Positions 26,968-34,852 of a stretch of 50,636 nucleotides of DNA are shown piece after piece. The notes beneath the pieces were generated by a model, which ran no database searches, was not told where the DNA came from, and was given only the letters and a program-made list of their open reading frames with translations. The stretch lies in contig JAGHTP010000113.1 of the NCBI GenBank assembly GCA_018065265.1, positions 1-50,636 of the forward strand, read 5' to 3'. This DNA is from Candidatus Cryptobacteroides aphodequi (GTDB lineage Bacteria; Bacteroidota; Bacteroidia; Bacteroidales; UBA932). Position 1 is the stretch's first letter, and each line of letters begins with the position of its first letter. Position numbers and translations under genes: made by a program.

Positions 26968-28538
26968 TTGTTTTGAAACTTGACAACATAATTGCTGCCT
27001 GCATTGCGGCCGTTTTCGGCCTCGGGATAGCCGTGTCTTCGTGCACGGATATCAATCCCGTGCTGAAACCCGTTGACGGCGACGACACAACCCACGTCAC
27101 TCCTGGCCCCGATACTGCCCATGTCAATCCCGGTCCTGATACCACTGTCACCCCTCCGGGACCCGGCCCCGACACTACAATCGTTCCTCCCGGCCCGGAT
27201 ACTACGGTTGTTGTTCCTGCCGTTACGGCAACACTCACATACGCCGAGGCGAAGGACTGCATAGGTGGTTACGGCAATCCGAAGACATACACCAACGACT
27301 TCGGCACATGGACCATCTGCGCTTACAAGAACAGCAGCAATATGCAGATCAACAGCGGCAAGGTTTCTTACATAGGCACGCCTGTCTTTGAATACGACAT
27401 CACACGCGTTGTCGTAACCTTTGACCAGTCGTATACTGATGACATCTATCTTTGCAGCGAATGCGGGACAACCCAGGTTGCCGGAAAGATAGCCCAGGGC
27501 AAGGCAAGTGGCCAGACCTGCGATATCGATCTTACCGTAAGCGCAAAGCAGGTGTTCATTCGCTCCGCCCAGTGTGCCAGGATTTCTGCCATATCAGTAG
27601 TTTATGGCGGTAAGGCCGAAGAAGGCGGTGGTGAAGAAGGCGGCGGAGAAGAAGGCGGCGGTGACACTCCCGTAAAGGGAACCGGAACCCTTACCTACTA
27701 CGAGGTCCCCCTTATGCACGATACCAATAATGACGGTATCGACGACAATGATCCTAACCTGGTGTATGCCCATCACACGTTCAAAATGAATGGCAGGGTA
27801 TACCGCAATTATACCGTCTGCTACAATATCGACTACCATTGCCCTGTATGGGTTGCGGCTCCGAGACACGCGGTTTATTCCGCCGACAATGTAAGCCGTT
27901 CCGACGCCTACCAGTCGGACCCCATAGTGGAGAAGATTGCTCCCGGCACACAGTACACGACCAAGAAGACCGGTGATGAAAGTGGCTGCAACAAGGGACA
28001 TATGCTCGGCAGTAACGAAAGAACCTGCTGCACAGAGGCCAACAAGCAGGTGTTCTATTATACTAACATTGCTCCGCAGTACTCGACCGGCTTCAATACA
28101 GGAGGTGCCGGATGGAATACAATAGAAGACTTTATGGATGGTCACGAGGTGAGCGATACGCTCTACGAGGTTGTAGGCTGCTATTTTGAGAACTATACCG
28201 ACGGCAACAAACTGTCAGGCACTCCCAAGAGGGTATATTACTGTGGTCTTGACGATGTAATGCGTCCTTCGATGTTCTATATGGTTGTTCTGCGCACCAA
28301 GAAGGGCAACAGCGGCAAGGCTCTGAAGAACTGCACCGCCTCCGAAATGCAGTGCGTGGCCTTTGTCCGTGCGCATAATAACAATTACAAGTCCTGGCTT
28401 GATGGCAAGTCAAGGCCAAAGGTGTTCGCCTCGGATATGATGAGCGTTTCGGACCTTGAGAAGATAACTGGATTCACCTACTTCCCCAACGTGCCTAACG
28501 CTCCGAAAGACACTTACAATCCTTCGGACTGGCTCTAG
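26955..28538 (+). CDS. Secreted DNA/RNA non-specific endonuclease lipoprotein
   Basis: A 527-residue protein with a lipoprotein signal (Cys30 in IAVSSC). A TTG at 26973 would give a shorter, more ordinary signal peptide and is a real alternative to the ATG at 26955. After the anchor come four copies of a PGPDT repeat, a BACON/Ig-like domain (about 80-215) and an acidic EEGGG linker repeated three times. The NucA/EndA-type nuclease domain (about 235-510) follows. The catalytic motif reads NKGHMLGSNER rather than DRGH...; the general-base His349 and a later Asn (FYYTNIAPQ) for metal binding are kept. It probably degrades extracellular nucleic acid for nutrition or competition. It overlaps the barrel gene by 13 bases. 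Confidence 0.85.
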   Translation: MEILIVLKLDNIIAACIAAVFGLGIAVSSCTDINPVLKPVDGDDTTHVTPGPDTAHVNPGPDTTVTPPGPGPDTTIVPPGPDTTVVVPAVTATLTYAEAKDCIGGYGNPKTYTNDFGTWTICAYKNSSNMQINSGKVSYIGTPVFEYDITRVVVTFDQSYTDDIYLCSECGTTQVAGKIAQGKASGQTCDIDLTVSAKQVFIRSAQCARISAISVVYGGKAEEGGGEEGGGEEGGGDTPVKGTGTLTYYEVPLMHDTNNDGIDDNDPNLVYAHHTFKMNGRVYRNYTVCYNIDYHCPVWVAAPRHAVYSADNVSRSDAYQSDPIVEKIAPGTQYTTKKTGDESGCNKGHMLGSNERTCCTEANKQVFYYTNIAPQYSTGFNTGGAGWNTIEDFMDGHEVSDTLYEVVGCYFENYTDGNKLSGTPKRVYYCGLDDVMRPSMFYMVVLRTKKGNSGKALKNCTASEMQCVAFVRAHNNNYKSWLDGKSRPKVFASDMMSVSDLEKITGFTYFPNVPNAPKDTYNPSDWL

Positions 28539-28545
28539 AAAGAAA

Positions 28546-28563
28546 AGGAAATCAGCCTTTCCT
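28546..28563 (-). terminator. Possible terminator after the popT-like operon
   Basis: AGGAAA and TTTCCT arms (28546-28551 and 28558-28563) flank a 6-base loop and on the minus strand lead into TTTCTTTC. It overlaps the last codons of the DUF368 gene and lies just past the convergent nuclease gene. The stem is short, so this is tentative. Confidence 0.4.
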
Positions 28564-29421
28564 CGAAGAAAGAATCTGAATAAGGACGGTGACCGCTATG
28601 CCGAGAAGGCAGAAGGCCACCGCTCCTGTTATCTGGAGCCCGTGGCCGGCGGCCTCGACGGCCTGCATATCGTACCAGGGCCAAACGCGCAGAAGCGTGC
28701 CCAGAACGAAGCCGACAAGCACTATCATAGTCTGTTTCTCCCAGCGCGACAGCAGCCATTTGAGGAACTTTGCGAAGGCCAGAAGGCCTACTACGCAACC
28801 GGCACCGAATGCAATTATTACGGGCCAGTTGAACGCGCTCACGTCTATGGCCTTCATGATGTATTCGTATTTGCCGAGAATCTGCATTACGAAGCTTCCC
28901 GAGATGCCGGGAAGAATCATCGTGCATATCGAAACCGCACCGGCGATGAAGATGAACCAGAGCGCGTCGGGAGTCTTTGTCGGAGTAAGAAAGCACACGG
29001 CCAATCCGAGTCCTATGCCGGCAATCAGGAAGATAGCGTCAAATAGCTTCCATCCTTTAATGCCCACAAGCATATAGAAGACCGAGGCGAGAATCAGCCC
29101 GAAGAAGAAGGCCCAGGTGAGAACAGGGTATTCCGCCAGCGCCCAGGTGACAAGTTTGGCAAGGGACAGGATGCTTATGAGTATGCCTGCGGCAAGCGAG
29201 AGGACAAAGCCTCCGTTGATACAGGTCCAGAATTCCTTGAAATGCCCTTTGAGAAGGGCCTTCCAGGTTGCCTTGTCCGTACAGGCGCTCAGAGCGTCCA
29301 CTATCTTTGAATATATGCCTGAAATGAGCGCGATGGTGCCTCCGGAAACACCCGGAACCACGTTCGCTGCTCCCATTGCGAAGCCTTTGGCCGCGTTGGA
29401 GAGTACTTCGGAGATTTTCAT
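28552..29421 (-). CDS. DUF368/PopT-family undecaprenyl-phosphate translocase
   Basis: A 289-residue integral membrane protein with about eight hydrophobic segments. The N-terminus GFAMGAANVVPGVSGGTIAL and the internal repeat MILPGISGSFVMQILGKYEYI are the two related motifs of DUF368. Members of this family (PopT) have been shown to recycle the lipid carrier undecaprenyl phosphate across the cytoplasmic membrane for wall and glycan synthesis. It is last in a three-gene minus-strand operon and overlaps the preceding gene by four bases. The specific substrate here is inferred from family membership. Confidence 0.88.
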   Translation of the reverse strand: MKISEVLSNAAKGFAMGAANVVPGVSGGTIALISGIYSKIVDALSACTDKATWKALLKGHFKEFWTCINGGFVLSLAAGILISILSLAKLVTWALAEYPVLTWAFFFGLILASVFYMLVGIKGWKLFDAIFLIAGIGLGLAVCFLTPTKTPDALWFIFIAGAVSICTMILPGISGSFVMQILGKYEYIMKAIDVSAFNWPVIIAFGAGCVVGLLAFAKFLKWLLSRWEKQTMIVLVGFVLGTLLRVWPWYDMQAVEAAGHGLQITGAVAFCLLGIAVTVLIQILSSRKG

Positions 29422-29918
29422 TGAACTTTCGTTATGATGTTGGCCACGGTCTCGAATACTTCGGCCTGGCTGTGGCCTTCGGAAGCACAGATTTCAAGGT
29501 CTATGATACCCTTGTACTGACAGCGGGCTATCTTGAAAAGTGCCTGGCTGCGTACTGCTGTGTTGAGAGTGGGGTAGAAGGAGCCGTCGGTGAGGTCAAT
29601 GAACATCTGCTCTCCGCCCCGGTACAGACGCACTTTGCCATACCAGCGTATCTTGCGCTTGCGCACCAGAGTTGCTCCGTCTTCTGGCTTCAGAAGACAG
29701 TTTTCGCCAAGATTCAGGGCGAGTACTTCACACTCTATGCCCCGCTGAGCGAAGAATTCCTTTACGATTTCAAGGCACTTGGGTGCACTCTGCTCGCAGG
29801 CGTCCATCATCACGACGGCCTTGCGGACTTTCGAGAGCGAGGTGAAACCGGTGCTGACGGTGCTGCGGCTGCGCCTTTCACTTATCGCGCGTCCGAGTGT
29901 GACTATGGGGTTCTTCAT
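29418..29918 (-). CDS. Conserved small Bacteroidota protein (DUF6913-like)
   Basis: A 166-residue cytoplasmic protein with no signal or membrane segment. The N-terminus is basic; a central KAVVMMDACEQSAPKCLEIV strand-helix resembles a thioredoxin- or Rossmann-like start. A FIDLTDGSFYPTLNTAVRSQ segment followed by FKIAR resembles what I recall of the DUF6913 family, but I cannot confirm this. Both ends overlap neighbours by four bases (ATGA type), so it is tightly coupled to the kinase and the PopT-like gene. No catalytic motif is visible. Function unknown. Confidence 0.65.
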   Translation of the reverse strand: MKNPIVTLGRAISERRSRSTVSTGFTSLSKVRKAVVMMDACEQSAPKCLEIVKEFFAQRGIECEVLALNLGENCLLKPEDGATLVRKRKIRWYGKVRLYRGGEQMFIDLTDGSFYPTLNTAVRSQALFKIARCQYKGIIDLEICASEGHSQAEVFETVANIITKVQ

Positions 29919-30913
29919 CGGCCTGTGCGGGATATCAGTTCGCGTATTTCCTTTTTGGCGTCACGCCAACGGGGGATGTCGATCTTGGTGCCGATGACTT
30001 CCACAACCTTTGCCGCGATTATGCTGCCCACCTCGCCGCATTCCTTGAGAGGCATACCGAGCGAATGGGCGTAGAGGAATCCGGCCGCATAGGTGTCGCC
30101 GGCTCCGGTGGCGTCGATGGTGTCGGCGGGCCAGGGAGCAATGTAATACTCTTCGTCGCCGGAGCGGACCCAGGATCCGTCCTTGCCCACTTTCACGACG
30201 GCGATGCTGCAGTGCTTTGCAATTTCGGCAAGCGATTCGCGCGCATCGGCAAGGTGAGTGAAAGCCCTGGCCTCGGTTTCGTTGGCGAATACTATGTCGA
30301 CGTATTTGTCCACTATGTCGTGCAGGAAAGCTTCGTTCGACTCTACAACGTTATAAGATGCCATATCGAGCGAGATGATGCATCCGGCCTCGTGGGCGAG
30401 TTCCACAGCCCTGCGGATGAGGGCCTGGTTCTGCACCAGATAACCTTCGATATGGAAATAGTCGTGACCCTGGAAATACTCCGGCTTGAGGTCTTCGGGC
30501 ACGAGGTCGAGCGCTGCGCCGAGATATACGGCAAAGGTGCGCTCGGCGTTTCCTCCGCTCACGAATACCATTGAACGGCCGCTCGAATGTTCGCTCTTCA
30601 GGAGCAGGGTCTTGACCCCGTACTGCTCCTGGTCGCTCTTGAAGAGAAGGCCGAGTTCATCGTCACCGATCTTGCCTATGAAACTTGACGGCATTCCGAA
30701 GATGGCGGTGCAGGTGATGGTGTTCGCGGCTGAGCCTCCGGCTACGTATTTCACGCCGAGGGGCTTGAGGGCTGCCCATATCTTGTCGCCAGTCTCCATA
30801 TCGACGTGCTGCATGCTTCCCTTGGGAAGGTGGTAGGTTTTGAGTAGCGAATCATCCGGCAGAACGGCCAGAATGTCGGTAAGTGCATTTCCTATTCCGA
30901 GAATCGATTTCAT
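29915..30913 (-). CDS. PfkB-family sugar or nucleoside kinase
   Basis: A 332-residue ribokinase-fold enzyme counted from the ATG at 30913 (MKSILGIGNALTDILA); a TTG two codons upstream is also in frame. It has the N-terminal PfkB motif (GGSAANTITCTAIFG) and the C-terminal anion-hole/catalytic motif DTIDATGAGDTYAAGFLYA, whose second Asp is the base. Overall it resembles the adenosine kinase-like branch common in Bacteroidota, but the substrate cannot be fixed from sequence. It is the first gene of the operon with the DUF6913-like and PopT-like genes and has a -7 box 20 bases upstream. Confidence 0.88.
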   Translation of the reverse strand: MKSILGIGNALTDILAVLPDDSLLKTYHLPKGSMQHVDMETGDKIWAALKPLGVKYVAGGSAANTITCTAIFGMPSSFIGKIGDDELGLLFKSDQEQYGVKTLLLKSEHSSGRSMVFVSGGNAERTFAVYLGAALDLVPEDLKPEYFQGHDYFHIEGYLVQNQALIRRAVELAHEAGCIISLDMASYNVVESNEAFLHDIVDKYVDIVFANETEARAFTHLADARESLAEIAKHCSIAVVKVGKDGSWVRSGDEEYYIAPWPADTIDATGAGDTYAAGFLYAHSLGMPLKECGEVGSIIAAKVVEVIGTKIDIPRWRDAKKEIRELISRTGR

Positions 30914-30932
30914 AAACAAACGTGTTAACCAA

Positions 30933-30961
30933 CAAATTTACATAAAATATCGGTATCTTTG
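30933..30961. promoter_or_regulatory. Back-to-back -7 boxes between kinase and flippase-like genes
   Basis: Minus-strand TAAATTTG (30940-30933) lies 20 bases before the kinase ATG. Plus-strand TATCTTTG (30954-30961) lies 9 bases before the ATG at 30970. The two boxes are only 13 bases apart, so the promoters overlap and may compete. The plus-strand transcript would have a leader of only a few bases. Confidence 0.55.
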
Positions 30962-30969
30962 GAGCCTGT

Positions 30970-31956
30970 ATGTCAATGAAGATATCAAATACTACCAAAT
31001 ATACCCTGTCGGCCATTCTGGCAATAGGGCTTATGTACTTTGCCCTGAAGGGTATCAAGTGGAGCGATTTCGTTGAAGGACTGCGCAGTACGCGCTGGAT
31101 ATGGGTGCTTGCTTCGATGCTCTGTGCCGTTCTTGCCCTTGTGCTGCGCACCAGGCGCTGGCATCTGCTGCTCGGTCCGATCGACCCGGAACTTCGCGGA
31201 ATCCACATCTGGGATGCCAACAATGTGGGCAATCTGGCGAGCCTCGCTATACCGGGAGTCGGCGAGTTCGTGCGCTGCGCCCGCGTTTCCGGCCCCAGGG
31301 CCACCTTCTCCAAGACGCTCGGCACCATAGTGCTCGAAAGGGCCTGGGACATTGTATCGGTCGTCATCATTCTGCTGATCGCAATTCTCTGTAACGGCTC
31401 CACCCTCGGCCCGTTTGTCGCAGACAATATCATCAAGCCTCTTTCCGCCCGCATTCCGCTAGCCGCGCTTGCCCTGGGCCTGTGTCTGATAGTCGTTGTG
31501 TCGCTGGTGCTGGTCTATCGCTGGCGCGATCGAAGTGCCATCTGCGGAAAAATAGTAAAAGCCGCCAGCGAAGTGCTTGACGGCCTTACATCTTTCGTGA
31601 AGATGCCCCACAAACTGCGCTTTCTGCTTCAGACGGCGCTCGTGTGGCTTATGTATATCCTTACGACCTGGCTCACCTTCAAGGCGATTCCGGCGCTCGA
31701 TTACCTGAGTTTTGCCGATGCCGTGTTCATCTCGGCCGTGGGCAATATCGCTTCGGTTGTGCCGGTGCCCGGAGGATTCGGGGCCTACCACTATCTGGTT
31801 GCGCTTTCGCTCAGCGCCATCTGCGGCAGCAGCTGGGAGACGGGTTTTCTTGCCGCAACCCTTGCGCACGAATCGCACGCTCTGGTAATCCTCGTTACGG
31901 GTGCGGTATCCTGGGTGGCAAGCGCTACAAGGCGCCGTACTCCTTCCCGTATTTGA
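30970..31956 (+). CDS. Flippase-like membrane protein (lysylphosphatidylglycerol synthase TM-region family)
   Basis: A 328-residue protein with about eight membrane segments (first about 13-30). Family signatures are LRTRRWHLLLGPI, the NNVGNLASLAIPGVGEFVRC loop and VVPVPGGFGAYHYL near the C-terminus, as in UPF0104/AglD-like proteins. It has no aminoacyl-transferase domain, so it is not a full MprF. Members are thought to move lipids or lipid-linked sugars. A second ATG two codons in (30976) is an alternative start. The 3' end overlaps the convergent DPP III gene by 32 bases. Confidence 0.85.
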   Translation: MSMKISNTTKYTLSAILAIGLMYFALKGIKWSDFVEGLRSTRWIWVLASMLCAVLALVLRTRRWHLLLGPIDPELRGIHIWDANNVGNLASLAIPGVGEFVRCARVSGPRATFSKTLGTIVLERAWDIVSVVIILLIAILCNGSTLGPFVADNIIKPLSARIPLAALALGLCLIVVVSLVLVYRWRDRSAICGKIVKAASEVLDGLTSFVKMPHKLRFLLQTALVWLMYILTTWLTFKAIPALDYLSFADAVFISAVGNIASVVPVPGGFGAYHYLVALSLSAICGSSWETGFLAATLAHESHALVILVTGAVSWVASATRRRTPSRI

Positions 31957-33922
31957 GTTGCTGGGCGAGGAAGTCGTCGCAGTAATCTATGCGGTAATCC
32001 ACAGTCTTTCCGTGCTTTACGACAGGCACTATGTCGGGGTTCACGAACCCGCGATAGGGCTTGAGGTCGAGCGTTGCATAGCGCTCGAGCACTTCTTTAT
32101 GGAGGTTGTAGTCGATTCGGATTGCATAGTTCTCGACCAGAGCCTTGCCGGCGGCATAGTCGCCCTCTGACTTGATGCGCTGGATCTCGGCGAGCAGGTC
32201 GCCGAACAGTCCGCGCAGGGCGTCGAAGTCGTTGATGACGAAGTAGGTCTTGCCGTCGCGGATCTTCTTTTCGATAATCTTGTCGGCCTTGCCTTTCTCG
32301 TAGCACCACTGGGCTATGAGCTTGCGGTCCTGCATATGGGCTTCGGTGTTGGTCTTGCCAAGTTCGATGCGGCAGAACTGAGTGAACAAGCCGTTGCGTA
32401 TCTGGCTGATGTACTGAGCTTTGTAAGCTTCAGGGCTGTCTACGAGGCCGAGTTCCACAAGTTTGGGATCGGCAAGGTAGTAAAGTGCGAAGAGGTCGGC
32501 CCTGGCTTCCTCGAGGCAGGATGTATATTCCTTGAGAGCGTTCGAAGGGGTGCCGGGGAGAAGCTGGCCGCTGCCGTGGCCGAGGCACTCGTGAAGGTCG
32601 GTGTGCAGGTCGTCGGTAACAGGGCCGTACTTGCGGCAGAGCTCTATCTCAGCCTCGTCCCACGCGAACTCGGTGAGTATGCTCTTGGGCCTCTGGGCCG
32701 TCGCCTTGGCGTAAGCGTCGGTGATGTTCGCAATCGTGACGGACTTCGAGCCGTGTTCCTTGCGTATCCAGTCGGCGTTGGGCAGATTGATGCCTATTGC
32801 GGTGGCGGGATAATTGCCTCCGGCAATCACGGCTACGTTGATGACCTTGGCCGAAACGCCCTTGACTTCCTTCTTCTTGAATTCGGGCTTGACGGGAGAG
32901 TGGTCTTCGAACCACTGTGCGTTCTCGCTGATGGTGCGGGTGCGCTGAGAAGCCTTCTCGTCACGGTAGTTGACTATGCCTTCCCAGGTGGCCTTGCGGC
33001 CGAGGGGATCGTCGTAGTCCTCTATGAATCCGTTCACGAAATCGACCGCGCTCTGAGTGTCGGCAACCCAGCTGACGTTGTACTGGTCCCACATACGCAG
33101 GTCGCCGGTGCGGTAGTATTCGATGAGCTCGGCGATATATTTCTTCTGCGCATCATTCTCGGCAACCGCGCTGGCGGCCTCGAGATGGCCTATGATCGTG
33201 TCGATGACCTTTCCGTAAAGACCGCCCGACTTATAGACCTCCTCAACAATCTGCCCGTCCTTCTTGACGACCTTGCTGTTGAGGCCGTAGCTGATGGGCC
33301 TGGGGTCGGTGGGGTCTGCCATAGCGTCGTAGAAGGCATTGACTTCGTCCGCGCTGACTCCCTCGTAGAAGTTGACGCTGGAAGCTTCGACTATGTCGCG
33401 CTCCGAACCCGTGTAGCGCTTTGCGAGATACTTTTCGGTGTCATAGATTACCGAAAGGGTATGCTCGTCGTAGCAGTCGCTATGGGTCATAAGCTGGGCG
33501 AAATAATCCTTGCTGCAAGTGGGGAAGAACTTGTCCTCGTTGTAGTGATGATGTATGCCGTTGCTGAAGAACACCCTCTTCGCGTAAGTGAGGAAGGCGT
33601 CCCACTGCTCACCGCTGCGCTCGCCACCATAGTTTTCGAGAATCTTCTCGAGGCAGTGCCGCACGTCGAGGTTGTATTTGAAATACTGGTCCCAGGTGAT
33701 GTCGCGCCCGGCCTTTGCGGCCTCGCAGAGGTGGTATATGTATTCCTTCTGCTGCAGGGTCAGATTCTCCCATTCGGGAATGCGGTAGCGCAGTACTTCT
33801 ATGTCAGCGAATTCGTCTATCGAGTAGTTCCAGTCGTCTGCGGCCTCCTGTTTCGGGGCGTTATTGCAGGCACAGGTAGCAAATGACAGTGCCATTGTCA
33901 GAATGAGTGCTGTATGTTTCAT
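31925..33922 (-). CDS. Dipeptidyl-peptidase III (M49) lipoprotein
   Basis: A 665-residue metallopeptidase that removes dipeptides from peptide N-termini. The zinc motif HECLGH is at 444-449 (His444, Glu445, His449), and the second motif EEARAD at 471-476 supplies the third zinc ligand. The N-terminus is a signal peptide with two Cys residues (17 and 19); Cys19 preceded by Ala is the likely lipidation site, so the enzyme is probably in the periplasm or on the outer membrane. With the S8 protease and SusCD operon it fits a peptide-feeding lifestyle. It ends 32 bases inside the convergent flippase-like gene and begins 7 bases after the folD stop. Confidence 0.92.
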   Translation of the reverse strand: MKHTALILTMALSFATCACNNAPKQEAADDWNYSIDEFADIEVLRYRIPEWENLTLQQKEYIYHLCEAAKAGRDITWDQYFKYNLDVRHCLEKILENYGGERSGEQWDAFLTYAKRVFFSNGIHHHYNEDKFFPTCSKDYFAQLMTHSDCYDEHTLSVIYDTEKYLAKRYTGSERDIVEASSVNFYEGVSADEVNAFYDAMADPTDPRPISYGLNSKVVKKDGQIVEEVYKSGGLYGKVIDTIIGHLEAASAVAENDAQKKYIAELIEYYRTGDLRMWDQYNVSWVADTQSAVDFVNGFIEDYDDPLGRKATWEGIVNYRDEKASQRTRTISENAQWFEDHSPVKPEFKKKEVKGVSAKVINVAVIAGGNYPATAIGINLPNADWIRKEHGSKSVTIANITDAYAKATAQRPKSILTEFAWDEAEIELCRKYGPVTDDLHTDLHECLGHGSGQLLPGTPSNALKEYTSCLEEARADLFALYYLADPKLVELGLVDSPEAYKAQYISQIRNGLFTQFCRIELGKTNTEAHMQDRKLIAQWCYEKGKADKIIEKKIRDGKTYFVINDFDALRGLFGDLLAEIQRIKSEGDYAAGKALVENYAIRIDYNLHKEVLERYATLDLKPYRGFVNPDIVPVVKHGKTVDYRIDYCDDFLAQQLKYGKEYGAL

Positions 33923-33929
33923 AAATCGA

Positions 33930-34793
33930 TTATTGTCTGTTGATGAAGCAGTCGATGGTGTTCTCGAGCAGCGAGCAGATGGTCATCGGGCCCACTCCGC
34001 CGGGAACGGGAGTGATGACCGCGGCTTTGGGTGCCACGCTCTCGAAGTCGACGTCTCCGTAAAGGCGGCCGTCTTCGCCGCGGTTGATGCCCACGTCGAT
34101 CACTACGGCCCCGGGGGCGACCATATCGCCCGTAATGAGCGCGCGCTGTCCGGCGGCCACTACCAGAATCTCCGCGCTGCGGGTGATGCTGGCTAGGTCG
34201 CGCGTGTGCGAGTGGCAGATGGTGACGGTGGCGTTCTCGTTCAGAAGGAGTTTGCTCACCGGCAGGCCGACGATGTTGGAGCGGCCCACCACGACGGCTC
34301 TCTTGCCTTCGATATCCACCCCTGCGGCTTTGATGAGACGGATTATTCCGCGCGGAGTGCAGGGCACGCAGTACTGCGGGTTCGGTTCCGGCTCGGTGCG
34401 GCGGCGCCACAGGGCGGCCACGTTCTCGGGATGGAACCCGTCCACGTCCTTCTCGCGTGCGATGGCCTTGATGGCCGTAAGCTCGTCTATCTGTGCGGGC
34501 AGAGGCAGCTGGATGAGGATTCCGTCGACACCCGGGTCGGCGTTCAGAGCCGCTATCCTGGCGAGCAGATCCTCCTCGGCCGTTGTCTCCGGAAGGCGGA
34601 TTGTAGTATTCTGGATGCCTACCTTTTCGCAGGCGCGTTCTTTGTTGCGCACGTATGTCACGCTCGCCGGGTCTTCGCCCACGAGGATGACGGCAAGGTG
34701 CGGTGCGCGGCCATAGCGCTCGGGGAAGAGTGCCACCTCGGCCGCGAGTTCAGCTTTTATGCTGTCTGAAAGTTGTTTTCCACTTAAAATCAC
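33930..34793 (-). CDS. folD: Bifunctional methylene-THF dehydrogenase/cyclohydrolase FolD
   Basis: A 287-residue enzyme that interconverts methylene- and formyl-tetrahydrofolate, supplying the formyl donor used by Fmt. Motifs: catalytic YVRNK with its Lys, DGILIQLPLPAQID, VVGRSNIVGLPVS for NADP binding, and PGGVGPMTICSLL at the end. I chose the GTG at 34793-34791 (encoding M-ILSGKQL) because it aligns with the family start; longer in-frame starts add a non-conserved, IFLRIF-type extension. That GTG lies six bases after a minus-strand TATCTTCG box, so the mRNA would be leaderless. Confidence 0.93.
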   Translation of the reverse strand: MILSGKQLSDSIKAELAAEVALFPERYGRAPHLAVILVGEDPASVTYVRNKERACEKVGIQNTTIRLPETTAEEDLLARIAALNADPGVDGILIQLPLPAQIDELTAIKAIAREKDVDGFHPENVAALWRRRTEPEPNPQYCVPCTPRGIIRLIKAAGVDIEGKRAVVVGRSNIVGLPVSKLLLNENATVTICHSHTRDLASITRSAEILVVAAGQRALITGDMVAPGAVVIDVGINRGEDGRLYGDVDFESVAPKAAVITPVPGGVGPMTICSLLENTIDCFINRQ

Positions 34794-34797
34794 GGCT

Positions 34798-34828
34798 GCG
34801 AAGATACGCAAAAAAATCGTATCTTCGC
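34798..34828. promoter_or_regulatory. Perfect palindrome forming divergent folD/cysS promoters
   Basis: An 11-bp perfect inverted repeat (GCGAAGATACG at 34798-34808, CGTATCTTCGC at 34818-34828) brackets a 9-base A-rich loop. Each arm contains TATCTTCG reading outward, close to the TAnnTTTG element. The minus-strand box sits six bases from the folD GTG and the plus-strand box 25 bases before the cysS ATG. One structure may thus serve both genes and could also bind a dimeric regulator. Confidence 0.55.
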
Positions 34829-34852
34829 GAGTTGTAATTATCACTCAAAGCA

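Noticed and set aside
32336..33886. A 516-codon open frame opposite the DPP III gene
   Set aside because: DPP III has intact zinc motifs on the other strand; the frame is a composition shadow.
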